Part shown: piece after piece, positions 1-6,245 of the stretch
Position numbering within the stretch: position 1 is the stretch's first letter
Layout of the letters: every line of letters begins with the position of its first letter
From: Bradyrhizobiaceae bacterium
GTDB lineage: Bacteria; Pseudomonadota; Alphaproteobacteria; Rhizobiales; Xanthobacteraceae
Direction: 5' to 3'
Assembly (NCBI GenBank): GCA_016793685.1
Contig: JAEULX010000247.1
Span: forward strand, 1-14,254
Length of the DNA stretch: 14,254 bases
Notes under the pieces: model-generated
The model's database searches: none
What the model was told of the DNA's origin: nothing
The model's input: the letters and a program-made list of their open reading frames with translations, nothing else
Program-made: the position numbers and the translations under genes

Positions 1-317
1 ATCTGAAGCGCCCGCCGCTGGAACAGCTGTTGAAGAACGTCTATTTCGACACCTGCGTCTATCACCTGCCCGGCATCGAGCTGCTGACCAAAGTCGTGCC
101 CGCCGACAACATCCTGTTCGCTTCGGAAATGGTCGGCGCCGTCAAAGGCATCGACCCGCTGACCGGGCACGACTTCGACGATACCAAACGCTATCTCGAC
201 CAGGTGAGCTGGCTCACCGCAGAGGACAAGCACAAGATCTTCGAAGGCAACGCGCGCAAGGTCTATAGCCGGCTCAGCGCGCGCCTGGCGCAGGCATCCT
301 CCACGGCCGCCGAATAG
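1..317 (+). CDS. ligJ: 4-oxalomesaconate hydratase-like amidohydrolase, C-terminal part
   Basis: This is the 3' end of a gene that begins before the window; the first complete codon is at position 3 and the TAG stop is at 315-317, leaving about 104 residues. The segment VVPADNILFASEMVGAVKG, followed by GIDPLTG, DDTKRYLD and FEGNARKVYSRL, is the typical C-terminus of amidohydrolase-2 family TIM-barrel enzymes, and the wording is closest to what I remember of LigJ-type 4-oxalomesaconate hydratases. That enzyme hydrates oxalomesaconate in the protocatechuate and gallate 4,5-cleavage pathway in the cytosol. The metal-binding N-terminal half is outside the window, so the exact substrate rests on family resemblance. 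The next gene starts 8 bases downstream on the same strand, which suggests one transcript. Another ACMSD-family hydrolase is the main alternative. Confidence 0.65.
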   Translation, partial: LKRPPLEQLLKNVYFDTCVYHLPGIELLTKVVPADNILFASEMVGAVKGIDPLTGHDFDDTKRYLDQVSWLTAEDKHKIFEGNARKVYSRLSARLAQASSTAAE

Positions 318-325
318 CGCGCGCC

Positions 326-1222
326 ATGCCGGAACGAGACGACCGAACGAAGCTCTACACCCTGCTCGGCGATTATCCGCAGACGCGCGCCCTGCGCACC
401 GGCGCGCTGCGCTCCGAATTGATCGATTTTACCTTCGCCGACATCGCGCCCGCCAATCGCGGCTTCAAGCCGCTGGTGCGCGACCACGTCTTCGACCTCG
501 GCGAACTCGCGATCGTGACGTTCCTGATGGCGAAGGCGCAAGGCGCGCCTTATGCGCTGTTGCCCGTGACGGTGATGGGGCGCGGGCAGTTGCAGACGGT
601 CTTCTATAATCCGGCGCGCGGACCGCTCGCGCCCGCCGATCTGCCGGGACGGCGGGTCGGCGTGCGTTCCTATAGCGTGACCACCGGCGTGTGGCTGCGC
701 GGCATGCTGGAGGAAATGTACGGCGTCGATCCTGCGCGCATTCGCTGGGTGACCTTCGAGGACGCGCATGTGGCCGGGTACAAGGACCCGCCGCATGTGG
801 AGCGGGCGGCCGCCGGCAAGGAGCTCGTGGCGATGCTGCTTGCCGGCGAACTCGACGCCGCGATCGCCGGCGACACGCTCCCCGATCCACGGCTCGCGCC
901 GCTCGTTCCCGACGCCGAAGCGCAGAACCTCGCCTTCGCGCGATCGCATGGCGGCGTGCCGGTCAATCACATGCTGGTCATCCGCGAGGAGATCGCCGCG
1001 GCGCGCCCCGACCTCGTGCGGGAGGTGTGGCGTCTGTTTCGCGCCAGCAAGGAGGCGGCGGGACTTCCGCCCGCGGACGGACTCGATCCGCTGCGCTTCG
1101 GCGTCGAGGGTGTCCGCCGTTCGCTCGAAGCCGTCATCGGCTACGCCGCAAAGCAGAAGCTCATTCCGCATCCGTTCACTGTCGACGAGCTGTTCAGCGC
1201 CACGAAACACTGGCTGACATGA
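326..1222 (+). CDS. 4,5-dihydroxyphthalate decarboxylase-like / PBP2-superfamily protein
   Basis: A 298-residue protein with no signal peptide or membrane segment, so probably cytosolic. Two stretches resemble Pht5, the 4,5-dihydroxyphthalate decarboxylase, whose fold is that of type 2 periplasmic binding proteins: GDYPQTRALRTG (about residues 15-26) and SYSVTTGVWLRGMLEEMYG (about 115-133). The region FDLGELAIVTFLMAKAQG (56-73) fits the substrate-cleft part of the same fold. Length is slightly below the roughly 330 residues I expect for Pht5. It lies 8 bases after the LigJ-like gene. If it is a decarboxylase it would make protocatechuate, which the 4,5-cleavage pathway then degrades, so the pairing makes sense. 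The alternative is a solute-binding protein, but the missing export signal argues against that. No clear Shine-Dalgarno sequence precedes the ATG, consistent with translational coupling. Family confidence is good; the reaction is inferred. Confidence 0.7.
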   Translation: MPERDDRTKLYTLLGDYPQTRALRTGALRSELIDFTFADIAPANRGFKPLVRDHVFDLGELAIVTFLMAKAQGAPYALLPVTVMGRGQLQTVFYNPARGPLAPADLPGRRVGVRSYSVTTGVWLRGMLEEMYGVDPARIRWVTFEDAHVAGYKDPPHVERAAAGKELVAMLLAGELDAAIAGDTLPDPRLAPLVPDAEAQNLAFARSHGGVPVNHMLVIREEIAAARPDLVREVWRLFRASKEAAGLPPADGLDPLRFGVEGVRRSLEAVIGYAAKQKLIPHPFTVDELFSATKHWLT

Positions 1223-1267
1223 CCCGCGCCTGCGCGTTTCGGTCGCATCCTCGCCCAAGCGACGCCA

Positions 1268-1282
1268 TTAACTTTGCGTTAA
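1268..1282. promoter_or_regulatory. Candidate CtrA binding site upstream of flaF
   Basis: The sequence has TTAA at 1268-1271 and TTAA at 1279-1282 separated by exactly seven bases, the spacing of the alphaproteobacterial CtrA box (TTAA-N7-TTAA). It sits in an AT-rich island inside otherwise GC-rich DNA, about 200 bases before the flaF start. CtrA is the cell-cycle response regulator that controls flagellar genes in this class. I could not place a convincing -10 element relative to it; TAGAAT at 1284-1289 is nearby but at the wrong spacing for a box overlapping -35. Confidence 0.5.
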
Positions 1283-1400
1283 ATAGAATTATGGGACGAT
1301 TCTTTGCAGCCCAGGAACCGGGACGTCGCCGACGGCTTTTCTAGACCGAGGTGAAACCGGCCGGCAAACGCCCCGTAAAGTATGGAAGACGATCATGACT

Positions 1401-1423
1401 GATCGCCGGTGCGCCGGCTGATC
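1401..1423 (+). promoter_or_regulatory. Hairpin in the flaF leader
   Basis: GATC plus GCCGG at 1401-1409 can pair with CCGGC and GATC at 1414-1423, with a TGCG loop and one bulged T at 1419. This gives nine base pairs in the expected flaF 5' untranslated region, about 60 bases before the start codon. It may shape translation or mRNA stability; no function is shown by sequence alone. Confidence 0.3.
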
Positions 1424-1482
1424 GCAGATGACGCGGCGATGCTTTCCGGGGGACAAGCACCGCCGATCGACGGAGCAGGACG

Positions 1483-1848
1483 ATGCAGGAATCCCTCATG
1501 CCGCAGTCTTCGACCAACGACGCGTCGGCCAATCCGCGCGAGTTCGAGGCGGCCATTCTGATCAAGGGCGCGTTGCGCCTGCAAGACGTGCAAAGCCGCT
1601 GGGACAGCGCCCGCCACGAGGTCGCTGACGCGTTGATATACAATAAGAATTTGTGGAGCCTCGTGCTCGCTTCGATAACCGATTCCGCCCATCCGCTGCC
1701 GGCTGAAATCCGCCAGAACATCGCCAATCTCGGATTGTTTGTGGCCCACCAGACGATGGCGATCGCCTCCGATCCGCGGCCCGAGCCGCTGACCTCCCTG
1801 ATCGGCATCAACCACGAACTCGCCGCCGGCTTGCTCGGCCGCGCCTGA
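1483..1848 (+). CDS. flaF: Flagellar biosynthesis regulator FlaF
   Basis: A 121-residue protein that matches the FlaF family in length and pattern: YNKNLW at about residues 53-58, PLPAEIRQNIANLGLFVAHQ at 71-90, and the closing IGINHELAAGL at 107-117. In Caulobacter and relatives FlaF is a small cytosolic protein that promotes flagellin synthesis or secretion and works opposite FlbT, which destabilises flagellin mRNA. The start is fixed by GGAG at 1472-1475, seven bases before the ATG; a second in-frame ATG at 1498 lacks such a site. The first 18 or so residues are polar and poorly conserved. flaF usually lies beside flbT and flagellin genes, but here both neighbours are unrelated and no flbT is present. 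A CtrA-type box lies upstream. Confidence 0.88.
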   Translation: MQESLMPQSSTNDASANPREFEAAILIKGALRLQDVQSRWDSARHEVADALIYNKNLWSLVLASITDSAHPLPAEIRQNIANLGLFVAHQTMAIASDPRPEPLTSLIGINHELAAGLLGRA

Positions 1849-1873
1849 GGACGATTCGGCGCCCGTCTCTTCC

Positions 1874-1890
1874 GCGGACTCCCCGTCCGC
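1874..1890 (+). terminator. Hairpin after flaF, possible terminator
   Basis: GCGGAC at 1874-1879 and GTCCGC at 1885-1890 form a perfect six-pair stem with a TCCCC loop, starting 26 bases after the flaF stop. There is no T-run after it, so it may be a weak or Rho-assisted terminator or only an mRNA 3' end structure. The rest of the 370-base gap up to 2218 holds an AT-rich patch near 1994-2012 and a dispersed-repeat copy, and no convincing gene. Confidence 0.35.
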
Positions 1891-2077
1891 CGCCCGCGTC
1901 CCGGCGACTATCTCGCCAGGCTTTCAGCACGCGGCAACCAATTCCTTCCGGCTAGACTGGATTAAACTTCCGGCCGCTGACGCGGCCCGCAACTGTTATA
2001 TCACAAACAATTGATGGCAATGGGTGGCGGTCGCTCTGCGCGTCGATCGGGCGTTGCGCGGTCCCGACCGGAGAGGA

Positions 2078-2183
2078 TAGCGAACGGACCCTTCTGGTAG
2101 AGAGTCCGTCTGCACTCGCGCTTTGCCTGTCGCCGCATTGTTGTGCAGCCCGCCGAGTCCCACTTGCGCGGAAAATGCTCTAA
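2078..2183 (+). repeat. Dispersed palindromic element, copy 1 (diverged)
   Basis: The right end, 2151-2182, closely matches the right end of copy 2: a CCCACTT motif, then GAAAATGCTCTA. The left part is diverged but keeps a stem in the equivalent place: ACGGAC at 2084-2089 pairs with GTCCGT at 2104-2109, with TCT/AGA pairing inside. The right end is clear; the left boundary is inferred. It lies in the upstream region of the MoxR-like gene. Confidence 0.55.
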
Positions 2184-2218
2184 GGTCGCCTCCGCCCCCG
2201 TAAGAAGGTCGGACAACC

Positions 2219-3064
2219 ATGCGTTTTGAAGGCACCAGCGCTTACGTCGCCACCAATGATCTCAAGGTCGCCGTCAATGCGGCGATCGCGCTCGAACGCC
2301 CGCTGCTCGTCAAGGGCGAGCCCGGCACCGGCAAGACCGTGCTCGCCATCGAAGTCGCGAAAGCGCTCGGCGCGCCGCTGATCGAGTGGCACATCAAGTC
2401 GACCACCAAGGCGCTGCAGGGGCTGTACGAATACGATGCGGTCTCGCGCCTGCGCGACAGCCAGCTCGGCGACGAGCGGGTCAAGGACATCCGCAACTAC
2501 ATCAAGCGCGGCAAGCTGTGGGACGCCTTCGTTTCCGACGAGCGGCCGGTGCTGCTGATCGACGAAATCGACAAGGCCGACATCGAGTTCCCCAACGACC
2601 TGCTGCAGGAACTCGACCGCATGGAGTTCTTCGTCTACGAGACCGGCGAAACCGTGCAGGCGCGGCGGCGCCCGATCGTCGTCATCACTTCCAACAACGA
2701 GAAGGAATTGCCGGACGCCTTTCTGCGCCGCTGCTTCTTCCACTACATCCGCTTCCCCGACCAGGACACGATGCGGGCGATCATCGAGGTGCATTTCCCC
2801 GGCATCAAGCAGCGCCTCGTCGCCGAAGCGCTCAAGCTGTTCTACGAAATCCGCGACGTGCCCGGAATGAAGAAGAAGCCCTCGACCTCCGAACTGCTGG
2901 ATTGGCTGAAGCTGCTGATGGTCGAGGACATCACGCCCGAACTGCTGCGCGAGCGCGACCCGAAGAAACTGATCCCGCCGCTGCACGGCGCGCTGCTCAA
3001 GAACGAGCAGGACGTGCACCTGTTCGAACGCCTCGCTTTCATGGCGCGGCGTGAGGGGCGGTGA
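2219..3064 (+). CDS. MoxR-family AAA+ ATPase
   Basis: A 281-residue cytosolic ATPase of the MoxR group of AAA+ proteins. Visible motifs in order are Walker A GEPGTGKT (residues 33-40), Walker B VLLIDEID (111-118), sensor 1 around ITSNNEKELP (156-165), arginine-finger candidates R170-R171 in FLRRC, and a sensor 2/lid region STSELLDWL (222-230). MoxR ATPases use ATP hydrolysis for chaperone-like maturation of metalloenzymes or other complexes, usually with a von Willebrand A (CoxE-like) protein encoded directly downstream. No such partner is present: the gene is followed by a repeat element and a gene on the opposite strand. AAGAAGG at 2202-2208, ten bases before the ATG, supports the start. 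All catalytic motifs look intact. The client is unknown. Confidence 0.85.
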   Translation: MRFEGTSAYVATNDLKVAVNAAIALERPLLVKGEPGTGKTVLAIEVAKALGAPLIEWHIKSTTKALQGLYEYDAVSRLRDSQLGDERVKDIRNYIKRGKLWDAFVSDERPVLLIDEIDKADIEFPNDLLQELDRMEFFVYETGETVQARRRPIVVITSNNEKELPDAFLRRCFFHYIRFPDQDTMRAIIEVHFPGIKQRLVAEALKLFYEIRDVPGMKKKPSTSELLDWLKLLMVEDITPELLRERDPKKLIPPLHGALLKNEQDVHLFERLAFMARREGR

Positions 3065-3081
3065 ACAGCGGCCAATTTTTA

Positions 3082-3186
3082 CTAGAGCGAATCCCGTCTT
3101 GATAGAATCGGCATCGCGCTATTTCTCTTTGTTTAGTCGCATTTTCTGACGGCGAACCGGAGCCCACTTCGCCTGAAAATGCTCTA
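3082..3186 (+). repeat. Dispersed palindromic element, copy 2 (complete)
   Basis: A roughly 105-base element with matching inverted ends, TAGAGC at 3083-3088 and GCTCTA at 3181-3186. The left half has the TCCCG...CGG stem-like block with two GAATC sites; the right half has GCGAACCGG, then CCCACTTCGC, then GAAAATGCTCTA. I recall very similar intergenic repeats in Bradyrhizobium-group genomes. It fills the gap between the convergent MoxR and DUF2235 genes, and its last bases form the stop codon of the DUF2235 gene. Confidence 0.75.
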
Positions 3187-4713
3187 ATGCGTGCGCGTCA
3201 CCGTCAAAGCCACGCTCCCTTTGTTGTTGCTGTAAGCCTGCCACGCATCATTGGCGAAGCAGTAGAGATAGCCGGCTTCGCCAGGCTTGATGTCGACAGT
3301 ACAGCCGTTGCCGATTTCGAAGACGCTGTCGCCATTCGGATTGTCTTTGGATGGCGGAGCACCGTTCGCGATAACGCCGATGAGCGAAAACCACCGGCAT
3401 TTTTCTTCGCGTTTCGTCCACCAAAAGTCGGCCTGCCTGTTATTCGTCAGTGATTGATACAGGGTTTCGACATAGCCCAGTCCCGAACCTGCCAAGCGAA
3501 CGACCTCGCCAAGGTGAAAAGCGTCCGGCCGGCCATCGGGACCGCTCTTGATATCGCCATCAATCCATTGTCCGGAAGCCGCAAATTCGTAGGTCCCTGC
3601 CTCGAGATAGAGACCCGTCGCGTTCCAGTGCTCGCGGGCGAATATATCGATCGTGACGGGCGGGTCGTCCACTTTGAGAATATCGGTCGGCCAATAGGCG
3701 CCCTGCGCGATCGGTGACGTTTTATGGCGATTGGCCGCGGACGGATGGAACGGGCTCGCAGGCGCCGCAAAGGTCGGCACGCTGCGCGGGCGGGTTTTCA
3801 GCGCCTTGAATATGCCGGTGAGGGAGTTGTGCGCAATTCCCCACTCGTATGGATGAATCTGTTGCGTAATGTCCTGGAAATTGAGGCCTAGCTTCTTGGC
3901 CTCGTCGATCATCCACTTCAGCGCGCCATCGGACAAATCCGTCTGCAAATAACCGCCGCCGACATCGCCGTGGACGCCGGGAAACCAGATCTGTTTTGCA
4001 TCCTGGTGCGCGTCGATCTTGGTCCACAGGGTCGGCGCGAATGTTGCCCGGTGCTCGTCTATGGCAACGGCATGCCTGGCATGCTCGACAATGTCGCAGA
4101 GATCGGTGTCGTGGAATCGATGCTGGTCGGGATCGTCGAGCAGGTTAAGCAGCGCCATGTCGTCAGGAATTCCGAGTGCGCCGACCGTGTCCCACACCCC
4201 GATAAAGAAGATTTTGGTTGATCCCGACGGGTCGCCCTGGTCCCCGACATTATGGAATTTGTAGTTCTTGTAGGCGGCGCTCAGTTTTCTTTTGCGATAA
4301 CAATCGAACCCCTGATCAATGCGCTTCCAGGCGTCGTTAGGCGAGAGGCCCTTGATCTCCAGGAGTCCGCAGCGCGCGATCATCCCGCTGAGGCTGCGCA
4401 CCGTATAAGCGCCGCGACTGAAGCCGAACAAGAAGAGTTTCGCATCGGGTTGGTAGTTATAGGCGAGCCACTGATAGGCGCTCTTGATGTTGTTATCGAG
4501 CCCTTGCCCTGAGCCACCCCCGACCAGACGGTTCCACCAACCGCCATCGGTGCCAACGCCGGAGTGGTAGTATTTCTTCTGCTCCCCACCGCGTTCGTCC
4601 GTGGCGGCGAGCGCATTGAAGAGCCGCGGGACATTGGTTGGCGCGGGAAGCCCGCCATCCGTCTGATCGGGCGTATTCCAAGTGCCGTCACAGCAGACCA
4701 CGAGGTTTGCCAT
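3184..4713 (-). CDS. DUF2235 alpha/beta-hydrolase with LecA-like C-terminal domain
   Basis: A 509-residue protein. The N-terminal part (about 1-300) is a DUF2235 hydrolase domain: CCDGTWN at 7-13, nucleophile elbow GFSRG with S99, GVWDTVG with D175, and VHGDVGGGY with H248 form a plausible Ser-Asp-His triad. DUF2235 includes the Tle1 phospholipases of type VI secretion. The C-terminal part (about 350-509) looks like a beta-sandwich; the stretch NDAWQAYSNNKGSVALTV (488-505) resembles the end of the galactophilic lectin LecA/PA-IL, and GQWIDGDIKSGPDG (381-394) fits its early strands. No signal peptide or membrane helix is seen, and no VgrG, Hcp or immunity gene is nearby. GGGAGG at 4719-4724 on the minus strand, five bases from the ATG, sets the start. 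Codon use appears more AT-rich than the neighbours, hinting at transfer. The substrate is unknown; the lectin-like call is by eye. Confidence 0.8.
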   Translation of the reverse strand: MANLVVCCDGTWNTPDQTDGGLPAPTNVPRLFNALAATDERGGEQKKYYHSGVGTDGGWWNRLVGGGSGQGLDNNIKSAYQWLAYNYQPDAKLFLFGFSRGAYTVRSLSGMIARCGLLEIKGLSPNDAWKRIDQGFDCYRKRKLSAAYKNYKFHNVGDQGDPSGSTKIFFIGVWDTVGALGIPDDMALLNLLDDPDQHRFHDTDLCDIVEHARHAVAIDEHRATFAPTLWTKIDAHQDAKQIWFPGVHGDVGGGYLQTDLSDGALKWMIDEAKKLGLNFQDITQQIHPYEWGIAHNSLTGIFKALKTRPRSVPTFAAPASPFHPSAANRHKTSPIAQGAYWPTDILKVDDPPVTIDIFAREHWNATGLYLEAGTYEFAASGQWIDGDIKSGPDGRPDAFHLGEVVRLAGSGLGYVETLYQSLTNNRQADFWWTKREEKCRWFSLIGVIANGAPPSKDNPNGDSVFEIGNGCTVDIKPGEAGYLYCFANDAWQAYSNNKGSVALTVTRTH

Positions 4714-4754
4714 CGCCGCCTCCCGTCATGCCTACGATCAGTCCTACAACTGGA

Positions 4755-4783
4755 ACTCTAGAGAACCTAACCTCTGGGTGCAA
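4755..4783 (-). promoter_or_regulatory. Candidate sigma-70 promoter of the DUF2235 gene
   Basis: Read on the minus strand, TTGCAC (4778-4783) and TAGAGT (4755-4760) are separated by 17 bases, and the -10 lies 41 bases before the start codon. The match to the -35/-10 consensus is moderate. Confidence 0.4.
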
Positions 4784-4877
4784 TCAGTTTGGGCCGCGGG
4801 CATTTCGGCGGTCGAACGCCGCTCGCCGCGGTCATGCGCGGCACGGAGTTAAGCCGGTAGGCAGCCTTCCGCGGGCA

Positions 4878-5366
4878 TCACATCCGCCAGCCGTAGCGCG
4901 GAACGGCGACTTTGAAGCGGCGATAGTCCTCGCCGAACCTTTGTTCGAGGTAGCGCTCCTCGCGCCTCACCACGCCGTAATGCATCACGAGCGCTGCCGG
5001 AACGAGCATCGCCAGCACCCAGAGCGATCCGAGCGCGATGCCGAGCCCCGCGACGAACAGCGCGAGCCCGAGATACATTGGATTGCGCGTGTGCGCGTAC
5101 GGACCGATCGCGGCAAGCCCCAGCGCAGGCTTCCACGGCGCTACATTGGTGCCAATCCGGTGGAAAGCGCGTTCGGCCACGATCGCCAGACCAAGCCCCG
5201 ACGCCATCAAAAGCCCACCCAGCGCGAGGCGGCCGGGCAACCCCAGCACCACCCGCAACGGATTGGCAGGCAGCAACCAGTCCAATGCAAGCCCGAGCAC
5301 AACCGCCGCCAATGCGATCAGCGGCGGCGGCGCGATCACGCCCGGCGTTTCAGAACTGTTCGCCAT
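4878..5366 (-). CDS. Isoprenylcysteine carboxyl methyltransferase-family membrane protein
   Basis: A 162-residue integral membrane protein with hydrophobic segments near residues 13-33, 47-65, 97-113 and 114-130. The hallmark GPYAHTRNPMYLG (88-100) and the closing region EERYLEQRFGEDYRRFKVAVPRYGW (136-160, conserved E, Y, FG and Y positions) are those of the bacterial ICMT/PEMT-like methyltransferase family, where they bind S-adenosylmethionine at the cytosolic membrane face. Bacteria lack the eukaryotic prenylated CaaX substrates, so the true acceptor (phospholipid, small molecule or protein) is not known. A purine-rich GGAAAGG lies directly before the ATG, at short spacing. The gene is 193 bases downstream of dksA on the same strand; co-transcription is possible but not shown. 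Confidence 0.78.
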   Translation of the reverse strand: MANSSETPGVIAPPPLIALAAVVLGLALDWLLPANPLRVVLGLPGRLALGGLLMASGLGLAIVAERAFHRIGTNVAPWKPALGLAAIGPYAHTRNPMYLGLALFVAGLGIALGSLWVLAMLVPAALVMHYGVVRREERYLEQRFGEDYRRFKVAVPRYGWRM

Positions 5367-5559
5367 CGCCTTTCCGCAACGGAGATCGGAGCCTTTTCGC
5401 GAATCGCGGGGTGGCGGAGCAAATGAGCGCTCCCCGAGTAGAAACCGCTCCCACTCATTGAAGCTTGGTCTGGCGTTCGCTGCTGCCGGCGCGCGCCGAC
5501 GCCGCGGGCAAATCTACCCGTCGTTCGCGCGGCGGCGACCGGGAGCGGGCCGAGGCGCT

Positions 5560-5976
5560 TCAACCTTCGCGATAAACCCGCTCGCGCCGCTCGTGCCGTT
5601 CCTGCGCTTCGACCGACAGCGTCGCGATCGGACGCGCTTCGAGCCGCTTGATCGAGATCGGCTCGCCGGTCTCCTCGCAATAGCCGTAAGTGCCTTCATC
5701 GATGCGCTGGAGCGCGGCATCGATCTTGGCGATCAGCTTACGTTGGCGGTCGCGGGCACGCAGTTCAATCGAACGCTCGGTCTCCGAGGAAGCTCGGTCG
5801 GCGAGATCGGGATGGTTCTGATTCTCATCCTGCAGATGTGCGAGCGTTTCTTTCGCCTCGCGCAGAATGTCTTCTCTCCATCCCAGCAGCTTCTTGCGAA
5901 AATAATCGCGCTGCCGTTCGTTCATGAAAGATTCCTTGTCCGTCGGCCGGTAAAGGCCGTTTCGCTCCGGGCGCAT
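5560..5976 (-). CDS. dksA: DksA/TraR-family RNA polymerase-binding regulator
   Basis: A 138-residue DksA protein. It binds the RNA polymerase secondary channel and, with ppGpp, tunes transcription during nutrient stress. The coiled-coil tip motif DxxDxA is present as DLADRA (residues 57-62), followed by RARDRQRKLIAKIDAALQRI and the C-terminal globular part with GYCEETGEP and RLEARPIATLS. Only one cysteine (C100) remains of the four that bind zinc in E. coli DksA, as is usual in alphaproteobacteria, where such forms are known to work. The open frame runs back to 6213, but I chose the ATG at 5974-5976: the segment YRPTDKESFMNERQRDYF matches the family N-terminus and GGAG lies ten bases upstream. 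An internal ATG at 5925 with AAGGA before it is the alternative. Confidence 0.9.
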   Translation of the reverse strand: MRPERNGLYRPTDKESFMNERQRDYFRKKLLGWREDILREAKETLAHLQDENQNHPDLADRASSETERSIELRARDRQRKLIAKIDAALQRIDEGTYGYCEETGEPISIKRLEARPIATLSVEAQERHERRERVYREG

Positions 5977-5996
5977 GATACGTTCACTCCCAACGC

Positions 5997-6012
5997 CAAC
6001 CCCTTGGGGTTG
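5997..6012 (-). promoter_or_regulatory. Short palindrome in the dksA leader
   Basis: CAACCC and GGGTTG flank a four-base centre, giving a six-pair hairpin just upstream of the GGAG ribosome-binding site of dksA (5987-5990 on the plus strand as CTCC). Its place in the predicted 5' untranslated region would allow an effect on translation or mRNA stability, but this is inference. Confidence 0.3.
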
Positions 6013-6048
6013 CGACCTCTTCTCCGGGTCGCTTCGAGTTTTGGGAGG

Positions 6049-6077
6049 TATATACAATCGTTGCGACGCCTTCACAA
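6049..6077 (-). promoter_or_regulatory. Predicted sigma-70 promoter of dksA
   Basis: On the minus strand, -35 TTGTGA (6072-6077) and -10 TATATA (6049-6054) are 17 bases apart. This is the best consensus-like promoter in the window. Transcription would start near 6041, giving a leader of about 65 bases that contains the palindrome at 5997-6012. Confidence 0.6.
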
Positions 6078-6245
6078 CACCTGAGTGAAACGGGAAATCC
6101 CCGAGGGGAAGATACGGAGCGTCAGCCGCAGGCCCCCGATTCCGACCGGCAGGCGATGCGTCGGGAACGGTTGTCCAGCCCTTTTGCGCGAATTCGCTCA
6201 GAGCGACATGCAACTTTTAAGTGTGTTTTGCCGAAGCCCTGAGTC

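Noticed and set aside
263..1258. 331-codon minus-strand open frame
   Set aside because: Arginine- and histidine-rich shadow of the Pht5-like gene, crossing the end of the LigJ-like gene.
1996..2235. 79-codon minus-strand open frame before the MoxR gene
   Set aside because: No ribosome-binding site or family match, and it overlaps repeat copy 1 and the MoxR start.
3184..4713. Type VI secretion effector locus
   Set aside because: DUF2235 alone suggests it, but there is no VgrG, PAAR, Hcp, adaptor or immunity gene within the window.
4638..6084. Plus-strand open frames over the DUF2235, ICMT-family and dksA genes
   Set aside because: They run antisense through three recognised genes and have proline/arginine-rich composition without motifs.
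5977..6213. N-terminal extension of DksA by 79 residues
   Set aside because: The extension is not DksA-like, crosses the predicted promoter, and the family start matches the ATG at 5974-5976.
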